NCBI GenBank assembly: GCA_900539375.1
Contig: UQBY01000002.1
Location: 62,001 to 126,000 of the forward strand
Direction: 5' to 3'
Source of the DNA: an uncultured Clostridium sp.
GTDB taxonomy: Bacteria > Bacillota > Clostridia > Clostridiales > Clostridiaceae
DNA: 64,000 nt
This document shows positions 1 through 8,209 of this stretch, in pieces. The notes under the pieces are model-generated. The model was not told the DNA's origin and did not search any database. It saw only the letters and a program-made list of their open reading frames with translations. The stretch's first letter is position 1. Every line of letters begins with the position of its first letter. A program made the position numbers and the translations under genes.

Positions 1-279
1 TATTTAAACAAAAGTCTTGAAATAGAATCAGGAATGCTAGAAGTTGTTACAGAAATAGGAATAAACTATGCCTGTCTTGGAGAATATGAAGGGGCTTTAG
101 CTTATTTTGAAAAGGCCTTTGAAGCTTCAAGAGATGTTGAAACTTGTACGAATATTGTTATGTGTTATTTAAATTTAGGAAATATAGAAAAAGCAAAGGA
201 ATATTTAGAAGAAGCTAAAAAAATAAACTCAGATGATGAAATTGTAAAAGAGCTTGTTACTATGTTAAAGGGGAAATAA
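1..279 (+). CDS. TPR-repeat protein, 5' truncated by window edge
   Basis: The reading frame is open from base 1 to a TAA at 277-279, so the first methionine at 34 is probably internal and the gene starts before the window. The visible ~92 residues form helix-turn-helix pairs typical of tetratricopeptide repeats (for example GINYACLGEYEGALAYFEKA, then a second repeat with CYLNLGNIEKAKEYLEEA). TPR domains are protein-binding scaffolds. It ends one base before the tagA-like start, so it is probably co-transcribed with the surface-polysaccharide genes. The N-terminal part, which could carry a glycosyltransferase or other domain, cannot be seen, so no function is assigned. Confidence 0.8.
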   Translation, partial: YLNKSLEIESGMLEVVTEIGINYACLGEYEGALAYFEKAFEASRDVETCTNIVMCYLNLGNIEKAKEYLEEAKKINSDDEIVKELVTMLKGK

Positions 280-280
280 A

Positions 281-988
281 ATGTATACAAATATTTTAGG
301 ATATAAGGTTTTTAATGAAACTAAAGAAAATTTCTTAAGGGAAATAGATAAACGTGATAAAACTATAGTAATTTCAGGGAATCCAGAAATATTGTATAAT
401 GGTCTTGAAAATGAAAAGCTTAATAAACTCTTTAATGGAAAAGATTCTATTATAATTCCAGATGGAGTAGGAACTGTACTTGCAGCTAAAATGGTAAAAA
501 ATCCTGTAAAAGAAAAAATAGCAGGAATAGAAGTTATGAAAGCTATTATTGAAAAGTGTGAAAAAGAAGGAAAAGGAATTTACCTTTTAGGTGCAGAAGA
601 AGAAATTTTAAAGCTTTGCAAAGAAAATATAAAAAAAACTTTTCCTAATATAAAGATAGTAGGAAGTCATAATGGCTTTTTTGATTTAAATAATTGTGAT
701 GATATTATTGAAGACATAAAAAAATCTAATCCTTGGGGATTATTTATTGCAATGGGATGTCCAAGGCAAGAAAACTTTATTGTAAACTATATAGATGAGC
801 TTAATTGTAATTTTTATATGCCTGTAGGAGGAAGCTTTGATGTTTTTGCTGGAAAGGTAAATAGAGCACCTAAATGGATGCTTTCATTAGGACTTGAATG
901 GCTGTATAGAGTTTTAAAAGAACCTTGGAGAATAAAGAGACTTGGAGTTATTCCAAAATTCTTATTAAGAGTTTTAAAAAATAATTAG
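281..988 (+). CDS. tagA: WecG/TagA/CpsF-family glycosyltransferase
   Basis: This 235-residue protein matches the WecG/TagA/CpsF family (GT26), whose members add N-acetylmannosamine(uronate) to undecaprenyl-PP-GlcNAc early in teichoic-acid or capsule synthesis on the inner membrane face. Visible family hallmarks are PDGVG near residue 60 (region of the proposed catalytic Asp), MGCPRQE at about 158-164, and VGGSFDVFAGKVNRAP just after. The C-terminal basic segment (LYRVLKEPWRIKRL) matches the membrane-association tail. The start lies one base after the TPR gene stop, suggesting translational coupling, and murJ follows after 13 bases. The exact acceptor sugar is inferred from the family, so the symbol is tentative. 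Confidence 0.85.
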   Translation: MYTNILGYKVFNETKENFLREIDKRDKTIVISGNPEILYNGLENEKLNKLFNGKDSIIIPDGVGTVLAAKMVKNPVKEKIAGIEVMKAIIEKCEKEGKGIYLLGAEEEILKLCKENIKKTFPNIKIVGSHNGFFDLNNCDDIIEDIKKSNPWGLFIAMGCPRQENFIVNYIDELNCNFYMPVGGSFDVFAGKVNRAPKWMLSLGLEWLYRVLKEPWRIKRLGVIPKFLLRVLKNN

Positions 989-1001
989 GAGAAAAAGTTT
1001 T

Positions 1002-2522
1002 ATGAAAAGCTTATTTAAATCTACCTTAATAGTAATGATAATGGCTGTAATAAGCAGATTTATAGGATTTTTTAGAGATATACTTATTGCTAATAATTTT
1101 GGTGCTTCAAGTTATACAGATGCTTATAAAACAGCAACATCAATTCCAGAAACTATTTTTATGATAGTTGGCCTTGCTATATCAACTTCCTTTTTACCTA
1201 TGCTTAGTAAGGTTAAGGTTAAAAAAGGTATTGATGAAATGCATAAATTTGCAAATAACATAATAAATATATTGGTTGTTATGTCCTTTGTAATATTTAT
1301 AATTGCAAGCTTTTTCCCAGAGGAAATAGTTAAGCTTTTAGCAAGTGGACTTGATAAAGAAACTTTAAAACTTGCTTCAGAGCTTGCTAGGATAAGCCTT
1401 GTAAATATAATCTTTTTAACTATAAATGCCTGCTTTACAGCTCTTCTTCAAGTACATGAAGACTTTGTTATTCCTTCAATATTAGGATTGTTTTTTAATA
1501 TACCTATAATATTATATTTATTATTATTTAAAAGCTATAATGTTCATGGATTAATGGTAGCTAATGTTATAGGAAACTTTTTTAGAGTAGCTGTTCAAGT
1601 TCCATCTTTAAGAAGTCATGGATATAGATATAAGTTTTTTATTAATTTTAAAGATGAAAAAGTTAAAGTTATATTAATTTTAATAATTCCTGTAGTTATA
1701 GGAGCTGGAGCAAACTCATTAAATATGATTGTAGATAAGAGAATAGCTTCCTCTTTAGGAGAAGGTGCAATAACAACTTTAGATAATGCACAACTTTTAA
1801 TAACCTTTATAAATACAATTATTACAACCTCAATATCTACTGTGGTCTATCCAATACTTGCAAATAGAAGAAATGAAGGAAAGCATAAAGAGTTTTTAGA
1901 AATATTATCAAAATCAATAGTATTTTTAGCCATACTTCTTATTCCTATAAGTATGGGAGTAATTCTTTTTAGAGAGGAAATAATAACAATAGTTTATAAG
2001 AGAGGAATGTATTCAGATAGTGCTGTAAGCCTTACAGTTATGGCTTTAACAGGATATGCAATAGGAATTTTCTTCACTGGAGTAAGAGATATTTTAAATT
2101 CTATATTATTTTCTATGGGAAAAACAAAGATTACAGCAAAAAATGGGGTTATTGGTGTTATAATAAATATAGCTTTAAGCGTGACTTTATCAAAGAAATT
2201 TGGAATTTTAGGTATAACTGTTGCATCCTCTATAGCAATGATGATTACTTCAATTTTACTTTTAATAAATATAACAAAACTTGTAGGAGAATTTAAAGTA
2301 AAATTTTTAATTTTAAAACTTATAAAAATTGTTATTTCATCATTTGTAATGTCTTTAGTTATTATTATTATAAAAAACTTTATAGTATCACTTCCTATGA
2401 TTTTTATTGTAATAATAGGAACAATTATAGGAATAATAACATATTTCATAATGACATTAATTTTAAAAATAGAAGAGGTAAAGGAAATAGTTAATTTACT
2501 AAAAAATAAGGAAATTAAATAG
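1002..2522 (+). CDS. murJ: lipid II flippase MurJ (MviN family)
   Basis: A 506-residue, very hydrophobic protein with about 14 predicted membrane segments, the size and pattern of MurJ/MviN proteins of the MOP exporter superfamily, which flip lipid-linked wall precursors across the membrane. The N-terminus (SRFIGFFRDILIANNFGAS) is the characteristic family opening with the conserved RD and the following FGAS..TDAY segment. It sits among glycosyltransferase genes rather than in the dcw cluster, so it may serve a surface polymer as well as, or instead of, lipid II. A ribosome site (GGAGAAAAAG) precedes the ATG. A 151-residue open frame on the opposite strand is a shadow. Confidence 0.88.
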   Translation: MKSLFKSTLIVMIMAVISRFIGFFRDILIANNFGASSYTDAYKTATSIPETIFMIVGLAISTSFLPMLSKVKVKKGIDEMHKFANNIINILVVMSFVIFIIASFFPEEIVKLLASGLDKETLKLASELARISLVNIIFLTINACFTALLQVHEDFVIPSILGLFFNIPIILYLLLFKSYNVHGLMVANVIGNFFRVAVQVPSLRSHGYRYKFFINFKDEKVKVILILIIPVVIGAGANSLNMIVDKRIASSLGEGAITTLDNAQLLITFINTIITTSISTVVYPILANRRNEGKHKEFLEILSKSIVFLAILLIPISMGVILFREEIITIVYKRGMYSDSAVSLTVMALTGYAIGIFFTGVRDILNSILFSMGKTKITAKNGVIGVIINIALSVTLSKKFGILGITVASSIAMMITSILLLINITKLVGEFKVKFLILKLIKIVISSFVMSLVIIIIKNFIVSLPMIFIVIIGTIIGIITYFIMTLILKIEEVKEIVNLLKNKEIK

Positions 2523-2530
2523 GAGATAAT

Positions 2531-3811
2531 ATGAAAATTTTATTTATAGCATGCTATTCACCATTTATTAACAATTCTGCTGCAATAGAAACCCTTCAAT
2601 ATTTAAATAAACTTAGTGAAGTTAAAGAAAATAAGGTTCATTTATTAACAGTAGACTTTCCAGAAAACTCAATTTATTATGATAGCTCCCTAAGAGATAT
2701 GATTAATAAAGATATAAAGATTCATTTAATAAAAGGTGGAAAAATATTTAATAAGCTTGTTCCTAGAAAGGGAGCTGAAAGTGAAAAGCCTAAAACTGAA
2801 AGTACAAAAAATATTAAAAAAATGAAATTTTTAAGAAGTATAAAAAATGCAGTAGTAATTCCAGATATGTATTATTCATGGGCAAAGAAGGCAGGAAAGT
2901 ATGGAATAGAACTTATGAAAAAAGAAAACTTTGATTTGATTTTTTCAATGCATGAGCCTCCATCTTCTCATTTATGTGGTTATTATATAAAAAAGGAAAA
3001 TAAAAATATCCCTTGGATAACCTATTGGAGTGACCCTTGGCTTAAAGATTCTACAAGAGAAAAATCTTTTTTTATAAAAAAATGGATAGAAAAGTCTATG
3101 GAAAAAAAGGTTGTAGAAAATGCAGATAAATTTATATTTGTAACAGAGGCAAATAGGCAAGATTATATTAATACATATAAAATAGATAAAAATAAAACTT
3201 TCATTATAACAAGAGGCTTTGATGAGGAACTTTTTGAAAGATTATCAAAGGAAGAAAAGCCAAAGCTTATAGAAGAAAATAAAATAAATATTATTTATGC
3301 AGGAGAAATATTTTCAAAACTTAGAGATATAAAGCCTTTTATAAAAGCTTTAGAAAATATATCAAAAGAAAATCCAGATTTATATAAAAAAATTAATCTT
3401 ATGTTTTTTGGAAATATTGATGATAGTGAAGCTAAAAGGGATTTAGATGCTTTAGAAATAAGTAAGGTAAATAAAAGAATTCCTTTTGAAGAAGCATTAA
3501 AGTATATGTTAAATTCAGAGGTTCTTCTTATTTTCGGAAATAAAAATTCAAAACAAATACCAGCAAAAATATATGAGTATTTTGGAGCTAAGGGAAAGAT
3601 ATTTGTTATTTATGGAGATGAAAATGACCCAATAAAGAAACTTGTAGAAAATCATACAAGATGTAAAAGCACTTTAAATAATGAAGAGGATATAAAAAAT
3701 TCACTTATAGAAATTTTAGAAACTCCAAAAGAAGCTCTTTTAGGAGAAGCTGATTATAATTTTGAATGGAAAACTATAACTAAAAGATTAACTAATATAT
3801 TTAATAAATAG
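2531..3811 (+). CDS. glycosyltransferase (GT4-like, GT-B fold)
   Basis: A 426-residue soluble protein opening with MKILFIACYSPFINNSAA, the usual first strand and loop of a GT-B glycosyltransferase. A central segment (SMHEPPSSHLCGYY, then ITYWSDPWL) and the C-terminal Rossmann half (IIYAGEIFS, IPAKIYEYFGAKGKIFVIYG) resemble group 1 transferases that use nucleotide sugars. It starts eight bases after murJ with AGGAGAT as ribosome site and is followed 12 bases later by a second transferase, so it belongs to the surface-polysaccharide operon. The donor and acceptor sugars cannot be read from sequence. The usual E-x7-E motif is not clearly seen, so the family call is by fold pattern. Confidence 0.75.
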   Translation: MKILFIACYSPFINNSAAIETLQYLNKLSEVKENKVHLLTVDFPENSIYYDSSLRDMINKDIKIHLIKGGKIFNKLVPRKGAESEKPKTESTKNIKKMKFLRSIKNAVVIPDMYYSWAKKAGKYGIELMKKENFDLIFSMHEPPSSHLCGYYIKKENKNIPWITYWSDPWLKDSTREKSFFIKKWIEKSMEKKVVENADKFIFVTEANRQDYINTYKIDKNKTFIITRGFDEELFERLSKEEKPKLIEENKINIIYAGEIFSKLRDIKPFIKALENISKENPDLYKKINLMFFGNIDDSEAKRDLDALEISKVNKRIPFEEALKYMLNSEVLLIFGNKNSKQIPAKIYEYFGAKGKIFVIYGDENDPIKKLVENHTRCKSTLNNEEDIKNSLIEILETPKEALLGEADYNFEWKTITKRLTNIFNK

Positions 3812-3823
3812 GAGGAATTTTTT

Positions 3824-4972
3824 ATGCATATAATGGTGGTACCATCTTGGTATGCTTCACCTAATGAAAAGGTTCATGGAAGTTTTTTTAAAGAACAATT
3901 TCAAGCTCTTCAAAGAAGTGGTGAAAAAGTAACAGTTGCTTATAATGAAATTTGGCCTATAACAGATGTAGGAAAGATTAAAGAAAAGACTGGAATAGTT
4001 TTTGACAAAGAGTATGGATTAAGAACTTATAGATTTAGAAATTATAATTTTCTACCTAAAAACCCTAATATGTTTAAATTTTTCAATAGACGTATGGAAA
4101 GATTATATTTAGAAATAGTAGAAAAGGAAGGAAAGGTAGATATTATTCATGCCCATTCTGCCTTTTGGGGGGGAATATCAGCAGCTTATGTAGCTAATAA
4201 GTATAACATTCCCTTTGTTTTAACAGAACATTCTTCCTTAAAATATAGTATGTATGTAAAAAAAAGCTATGAGCCTTGGATAAAAAATGCTTATAATTCT
4301 GCAAATTGTTTAATTGCAGTTGGAAATGGATTAAAAGAGGAAATGAAACAATATACAAAAAACGAAATAACCGTTATAGGGAATATGGTAGATTTTTCTA
4401 TGTTTATTCCAAAGAAAAAGAAAAAAAGTAAGGATATAAATTTATTTTCCTTAGCATATTTAGTTCCTGAAAAAGGTATAGATAGACTTATAAAAGCCTT
4501 TGCTGAAGCTTTTAAAGATGAGAATAACATAAAGCTTAGAATAGGTGGATATGGGAATAAAGAAGAAGAGTATAAAAATTTATCTTCAGATTTAGGAATG
4601 AATGAAAAAATAACTTTTTTAGGAGAAGTAAAAAGAGAAGATGTAGTTAAGGAAATGAATAACTGTGATGGTTTTGTTCTTCCTTCAGAACATGAAACCT
4701 TTGGAGTTGTTTATATAGAAGCCTTATCTTTAGGAAAACCTGTTCTTGGAACAAAAAATGGTGGGGCTGAAGATATAATTAAAGACTTTAATGGTATTTT
4801 AGTTGAAAATAAAAATCACGAAGCTTTAGTTGAAGGGTTAAAAAACTTTGTAAAGAAAATACCAGAGTTTTCAGAAAAAGAAATAAGAGAAAATTGTATA
4901 AATTCTTATTCTGAAAAAGTTATTATTGAAAAAATAAAAGAAGTTTATAAAAAGGTACTTAAAAATAATTAA
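3824..4972 (+). CDS. GT4 family glycosyltransferase
   Basis: A 382-residue GT-B glycosyltransferase. The N-terminal half shows HIMVVPSWYASP and IIHAHSAFWGG. The C-terminal half shows the GT4 donor-binding pattern with E291-x7-E299 in HETFGVVYIEAL, followed by GKPVLGTKNGGAEDII. Such enzymes transfer sugars from UDP- or GDP-sugars to lipid-linked acceptors at the cytoplasmic face. It has a strong AGGAGG ribosome site and is the last transferase in this operon. The substrate is unknown; its neighbours (TagA-like enzyme, MurJ) suggest a secondary wall polymer or capsule. Confidence 0.85.
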   Translation: MHIMVVPSWYASPNEKVHGSFFKEQFQALQRSGEKVTVAYNEIWPITDVGKIKEKTGIVFDKEYGLRTYRFRNYNFLPKNPNMFKFFNRRMERLYLEIVEKEGKVDIIHAHSAFWGGISAAYVANKYNIPFVLTEHSSLKYSMYVKKSYEPWIKNAYNSANCLIAVGNGLKEEMKQYTKNEITVIGNMVDFSMFIPKKKKKSKDINLFSLAYLVPEKGIDRLIKAFAEAFKDENNIKLRIGGYGNKEEEYKNLSSDLGMNEKITFLGEVKREDVVKEMNNCDGFVLPSEHETFGVVYIEALSLGKPVLGTKNGGAEDIIKDFNGILVENKNHEALVEGLKNFVKKIPEFSEKEIRENCINSYSEKVIIEKIKEVYKKVLKNN

Positions 4973-5000
4973 TATATTAAAAATATAGGAGGAATTTAGT

Positions 5001-5633
5001 ATGGAATTTAAAGATTATAAAATAGAAGACTTTATAAATGATTTATCATCACCATTACCATCACCAGGAGGTGGAAGTGTAGCAGGACTTGTAGGAGCCC
5101 TTTCTGGAAGTTTAAATTCAATGGTTTATTCTTTAACTGTTAATAAAAAATCTTTTGAAAAGAAAGATTTAGAAACACAAAAGTTAGTTTTAGATTTTAA
5201 AGAAGCTTCAGCTAAGTTTACAAAAAAAGCCTTAATGCTTATGGAAGAAGATAGAAAAGAATTTAATAAGCTTATGGATTGCTATAAGCTTCCTAAAGAA
5301 ACAGAAGAAGAAAAAGAATTTAGAAATAAAGAAATTAAACAAAGAACAGTTAAAGCAATGATGGCACCTAAAAAGCTTGCAGAAGAATGCTATAAATTTT
5401 ATGACAATATAGATGCAGCAGTAGAGTATGGAAATAAAATGTTAGTTTCAGATGCAGTATGTGCAGCAATACTTCTTAATGCAGCAGTAGAAAGTGCTAT
5501 AGTTAATGTGAAAATTAATTTAAACTCTTTAAAAGACCTACCAATAGCTAAAGAAATAGAAAAGGAAATGAAAGAATTAGAAGAAAATTCATTAAAGAGA
5601 AAAGAGAAAATATGTAGTGCTATGAATAATTAA
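5001..5633 (+). CDS. fchA: formiminotetrahydrofolate cyclodeaminase family protein
   Basis: A 210-residue protein of the FTCD_C/FchA family, all-helical enzymes that convert 5-formimino-tetrahydrofolate to 5,10-methenyl-tetrahydrofolate plus ammonia, or act as methenyl-THF cyclohydrolases. The family opening is clear: FINDLSSPLPSPGGGSVAGL at residues 10-29, with the glycine-rich PGGGS. The C-terminal helices (AAILLNAAVESAIVNVKINL) also fit. It lies 28 bases after the glycosyltransferase with its own AGGAGG site but is unrelated to polysaccharide synthesis. No histidine or purine fermentation genes are adjacent, so the physiological route (glycine/purine breakdown or one-carbon supply) is open. 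Confidence 0.88.
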   Translation: MEFKDYKIEDFINDLSSPLPSPGGGSVAGLVGALSGSLNSMVYSLTVNKKSFEKKDLETQKLVLDFKEASAKFTKKALMLMEEDRKEFNKLMDCYKLPKETEEEKEFRNKEIKQRTVKAMMAPKKLAEECYKFYDNIDAAVEYGNKMLVSDAVCAAILLNAAVESAIVNVKINLNSLKDLPIAKEIEKEMKELEENSLKRKEKICSAMNN

Positions 5634-5790
5634 TCATAAGAAAGCAGATTGCCAATTCCAACTAGATTAGCTGATTTAGAAACAGATATTAGTAGAAAAG
5701 AACAAATTTCTCTTTAATTATAGTAAATTATTGTTCTAATTTATAATTAACAAGGTAGAAGAAAAAATAATATATATTCCATTAGTTAGA

Positions 5791-5857
5791 AAGTGTTAAT
5801 TATTACTTTACATTGATTCAAAAATAGAAAGTAAAGTAATAATTAACATTTTTATAT
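5791..5857. terminator. long AT-rich hairpin, bidirectional terminator
   Basis: A 21-bp stem (5791-5811 with 5831-5851, one G-U pair) and 19-base loop sit between the convergent fchA and pdaA genes. The right arm runs into TTTTTAT on the + strand, and the left arm is preceded by an A-rich stretch, so it can end transcription in both directions. The rest of 5634-5918 holds only a short orphan frame (see findings). Confidence 0.7.
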
Positions 5858-5918
5858 AGAAAATATTGATAATTAATAAAAGGTATATTATACTATATAC
5901 AAGGTTAAAATAAATAGT

Positions 5919-6689
5919 TTAAGGTAATTCATTTAACGATTTAAATACATATCCTTCTTTTTGAAGTTCAGAAAGAACTTGTTTTAAAACCTTTGTATTT
6001 GTATCAGAAACTGCATGAAGAAGAAGAATTCCACCAGGATGAACTCCATTTTTTATTTTTTCAATGGCAAAGGCTTCATTAGGTTGGTCATCTATAAGCC
6101 AATCTTTATAAGCAAAGCTCCAAAATATAGTTTTATATCCTAAAGCTTTAGTTCTTGCTAGAGAATTTTTTGAGTATTTTCCCATTGGAGGTCTAAAGAA
6201 TTTAGGCATATCTTTTCCTGTAAGATTTTTAAAAGCTTCCTCAACGGAAGTAAGTTCTTCTTTAAATTGTTTATCATCAGTTATGGAAGCCATAGAAGGA
6301 TGATGATTTGAATGGTTACATACTAGATGACCTTCATTAACCATTCTTTTTATTATATCAGGTTCACTATCTATGTAAGGCTTTACAACAAAAAAGGCTG
6401 CTGGAATTTTAAGTTCCTTTAGTGTATCTAGTATAAAAGGAGTATTACCATTTTCATAACCTTCATCAAAGGTAAGATATAAAACCTTTGATGATGTATC
6501 ACCTAAATAATAGCCATCGTAATCTTTAAGGAAGGATATTCCTTCCTTTGCTCCTTCAGGAATAGCATTATTTTTAGCAGGAACATAGTACCAATTAAGT
6601 TCTGTATTGTCATCTGCTAGGGTTTGAAAAGGTAAAGAAAGTGATAGCAAAATAGTTAATATAAAAATAAATAAAGAATTTTTTTTCAA
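5919..6689 (-). CDS. pdaA: polysaccharide deacetylase PdaA (muramic delta-lactam synthesis)
   Basis: A carbohydrate esterase 4 enzyme that removes the acetyl group from N-acetylmuramic acid during spore-cortex synthesis, leading to muramic delta-lactam. It starts with a signal peptide (MKKNSLFIFILTILLSLSLP). NodB motifs are FDEG near residue 75 in place of the usual TFDDG, NHSNHHP near 125-131 (metal-binding histidines), RPPMG near 166-170 and LLLHA near 223. This FDEG form is typical of PdaA. I chose TTG at 6689 because AGGTGAT lies 5-6 bases upstream; an upstream GTG at 6698 overlaps that ribosome site. It is the only minus-strand gene in the window and has its own forespore-type promoter. 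Confidence 0.9.
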   Translation of the reverse strand: MKKNSLFIFILTILLSLSLPFQTLADDNTELNWYYVPAKNNAIPEGAKEGISFLKDYDGYYLGDTSSKVLYLTFDEGYENGNTPFILDTLKELKIPAAFFVVKPYIDSEPDIIKRMVNEGHLVCNHSNHHPSMASITDDKQFKEELTSVEEAFKNLTGKDMPKFFRPPMGKYSKNSLARTKALGYKTIFWSFAYKDWLIDDQPNEAFAIEKIKNGVHPGGILLLHAVSDTNTKVLKQVLSELQKEGYVFKSLNELP

Positions 6690-6734
6690 GAATATCACCT
6701 CAAATTTACTTGTTAGTTTATTATACTGTCTTTT

Positions 6735-6764
6735 TATTATGTGAAAGATTTAGTGATTTTATTC
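6735..6764 (-). promoter_or_regulatory. sigma-G-type promoter of pdaA
   Basis: Read on the minus strand, GAATA (6764-6760), an 18-base spacer and CATAATA (6741-6735) match the Bacillus sigma-G consensus (GHATR, N18, CATNHTA) at every constrained position. It lies about 45 bases upstream of the pdaA start. Forespore expression fits the known cortex role of PdaA. Confidence 0.75.
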
Positions 6765-6832
6765 AAAAATTACTTAAGTTAATTTCATAATTACAAAAGA
6801 TATATGGAATGATAACATATTAGTAATAAATT

Positions 6833-6860
6833 AAAGCATCTATATTTCTATAGGTGCTTT
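6833..6860. other. 12-bp hairpin in the pdaA-sbcD intergenic region
   Basis: The arms 6833-6844 and 6849-6860 pair over 12 bp (one G-U) around a TTTC loop. It lies between the divergent pdaA promoter and the putative sbcD promoter. There is no T-tract on the + strand; on the minus strand the stem is followed by TTTAATTTATTA, so a minus-strand terminator is possible although no gene is seen to feed it. Confidence 0.45.
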
Positions 6861-6920
6861 AATTATATAAATTTCATGTAGCACATTTGAAAAAGATGTA
6901 AATAGAAATATATATTTTTT

Positions 6921-6949
6921 TTGCTTATACTATTATAATAAAATATATA
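6921..6949 (+). promoter_or_regulatory. candidate sigma-A promoter of sbcD
   Basis: TTGCTT (6921-6926), a 17-base spacer and TATATA (6944-6949) lie 40 bases before the preferred sbcD start. The match is moderate and the region is very AT-rich. Confidence 0.4.
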
Positions 6950-6988
6950 AATGTTTAAATGAAATATAAAGTAAAAAGGAAGGATAAA

Positions 6989-8209
6989 ATGAGAATATTA
7001 CATACAGCAGATTTTCATTTAGGAAAAAATCTTGAAGGCTTTAGTAGAATGGATGAACAGGAAGAGTTTTTAAAGGATTTTATAAAGATTGTTAAGGAAA
7101 ATAATATAGATTTAGTAATTATAGCAGGAGATATATATGATAATAGTAATCCTCCAGCAAGGGCTGAAAAAATGTTTTATAGCACATTAAAAAAGCTTTC
7201 AGAAAATGGAGAAAGGCTTATACTAGTTATAGCAGGAAATCATGATAATCCAGAAAGGTTAGTTGCAGCAGGACCTTTAGCAAGAGAACATGGAATAATT
7301 ATGATAGGAACTCCAAAAACTATTATTGAAAAGGGAGACTATGGAAAGCATAAGATTTTAAATTCAGGAGAGGGATTTATTGAAATAGAAATAAATAATG
7401 AAAAAGCAGTAATTTTAACCATTCCTTATCCAAGTGAAAAAAGACTTAATGAAGTTTTATATAAAGATATGGATGAAGATGAGGAAAAGTTAAAATCCTA
7501 TAGTGATAGAATTCATAAGCTTTTTAATGATTTAAAGGTTAATTATAGAGAAGACACTATAAATTTAGTAGTATCTCATTTATTTGCAATGAAAAGTGAA
7601 GAAGGAGGTTCTGAAAGAAGTATACAACTTGGTGGAAGTTATATAGTTGATGGAAGTTGTTTCCCAAAAGAAGCTCAATATATTGCTTTAGGCCATGTTC
7701 ATAAGCCTCAAATAGTTCCAAATACAGACCATAAGGCAAGATATTCAGGTTCTCCTATACATTATAATAAAAAAGAGATAAATAGTGAAAAAAAGTGTTT
7801 TATAGTAGATGTTAAAGCTAAAAAAGAAGCAAAGGTAACAGAAGTTCCTTTTAAAGTATACAAACCTATAGAAATATGGAAATGTAAAAGTATAGATGAA
7901 GCAATTGAAAAGTGCGAAAAAAATTCAGAAAAAAGCTCCTGGGTTTATTTAGAAATTCAAACTGATAGATACATAAGAGAAGATGAAATAAAAACTATGA
8001 AAAGTTTAAAGGATGATATTTTAGAGATTATTCCTAAAATAAAATCAGAAGAAAATGAAGATGAAGAAGTAAAAAATTTTTCTGAAAAAACCTTTGAAGA
8101 AATATTTAAAGAGTTTTATAAAAAAGAAAGAGATGTAGAACCTGATGAAGAGTTAGTTAAAATGCTTTTATCTGTAGTTGAAGGGGAGGAAGATAATGAG
8201 ACCAATTAA
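6989..8209 (+). CDS. sbcD: exonuclease SbcD (Mre11-like)
   Basis: The nuclease subunit of the SbcCD complex, which opens DNA hairpins and processes blocked ends. The calcineurin-type phosphoesterase motifs are all present: TADFHLG (D8, H10), GD at 47-48, GNHD at 83-86 and GHVH near 235-238. At about 406 residues it is the normal length. I place the start at ATG 6989, because GGAAGG lies just upstream and the protein then begins MRILHTADFH; the upstream ATG at 6959 has no ribosome site. The C-terminal capping domain is acidic. The gene overlaps sbcC by 14 bases, so the two subunits are translationally coupled. Confidence 0.95.
   Translation: MRILHTADFHLGKNLEGFSRMDEQEEFLKDFIKIVKENNIDLVIIAGDIYDNSNPPARAEKMFYSTLKKLSENGERLILVIAGNHDNPERLVAAGPLAREHGIIMIGTPKTIIEKGDYGKHKILNSGEGFIEIEINNEKAVILTIPYPSEKRLNEVLYKDMDEDEEKLKSYSDRIHKLFNDLKVNYREDTINLVVSHLFAMKSEEGGSERSIQLGGSYIVDGSCFPKEAQYIALGHVHKPQIVPNTDHKARYSGSPIHYNKKEINSEKKCFIVDVKAKKEAKVTEVPFKVYKPIEIWKCKSIDEAIEKCEKNSEKSSWVYLEIQTDRYIREDEIKTMKSLKDDILEIIPKIKSEENEDEEVKNFSEKTFEEIFKEFYKKERDVEPDEELVKMLLSVVEGEEDNETN

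Noticed and set aside
1994..2449. 151-residue minus-strand frame within murJ
   Set aside because: It is an Ile/Lys-rich reverse of membrane helices, with no ribosome site or family motif.
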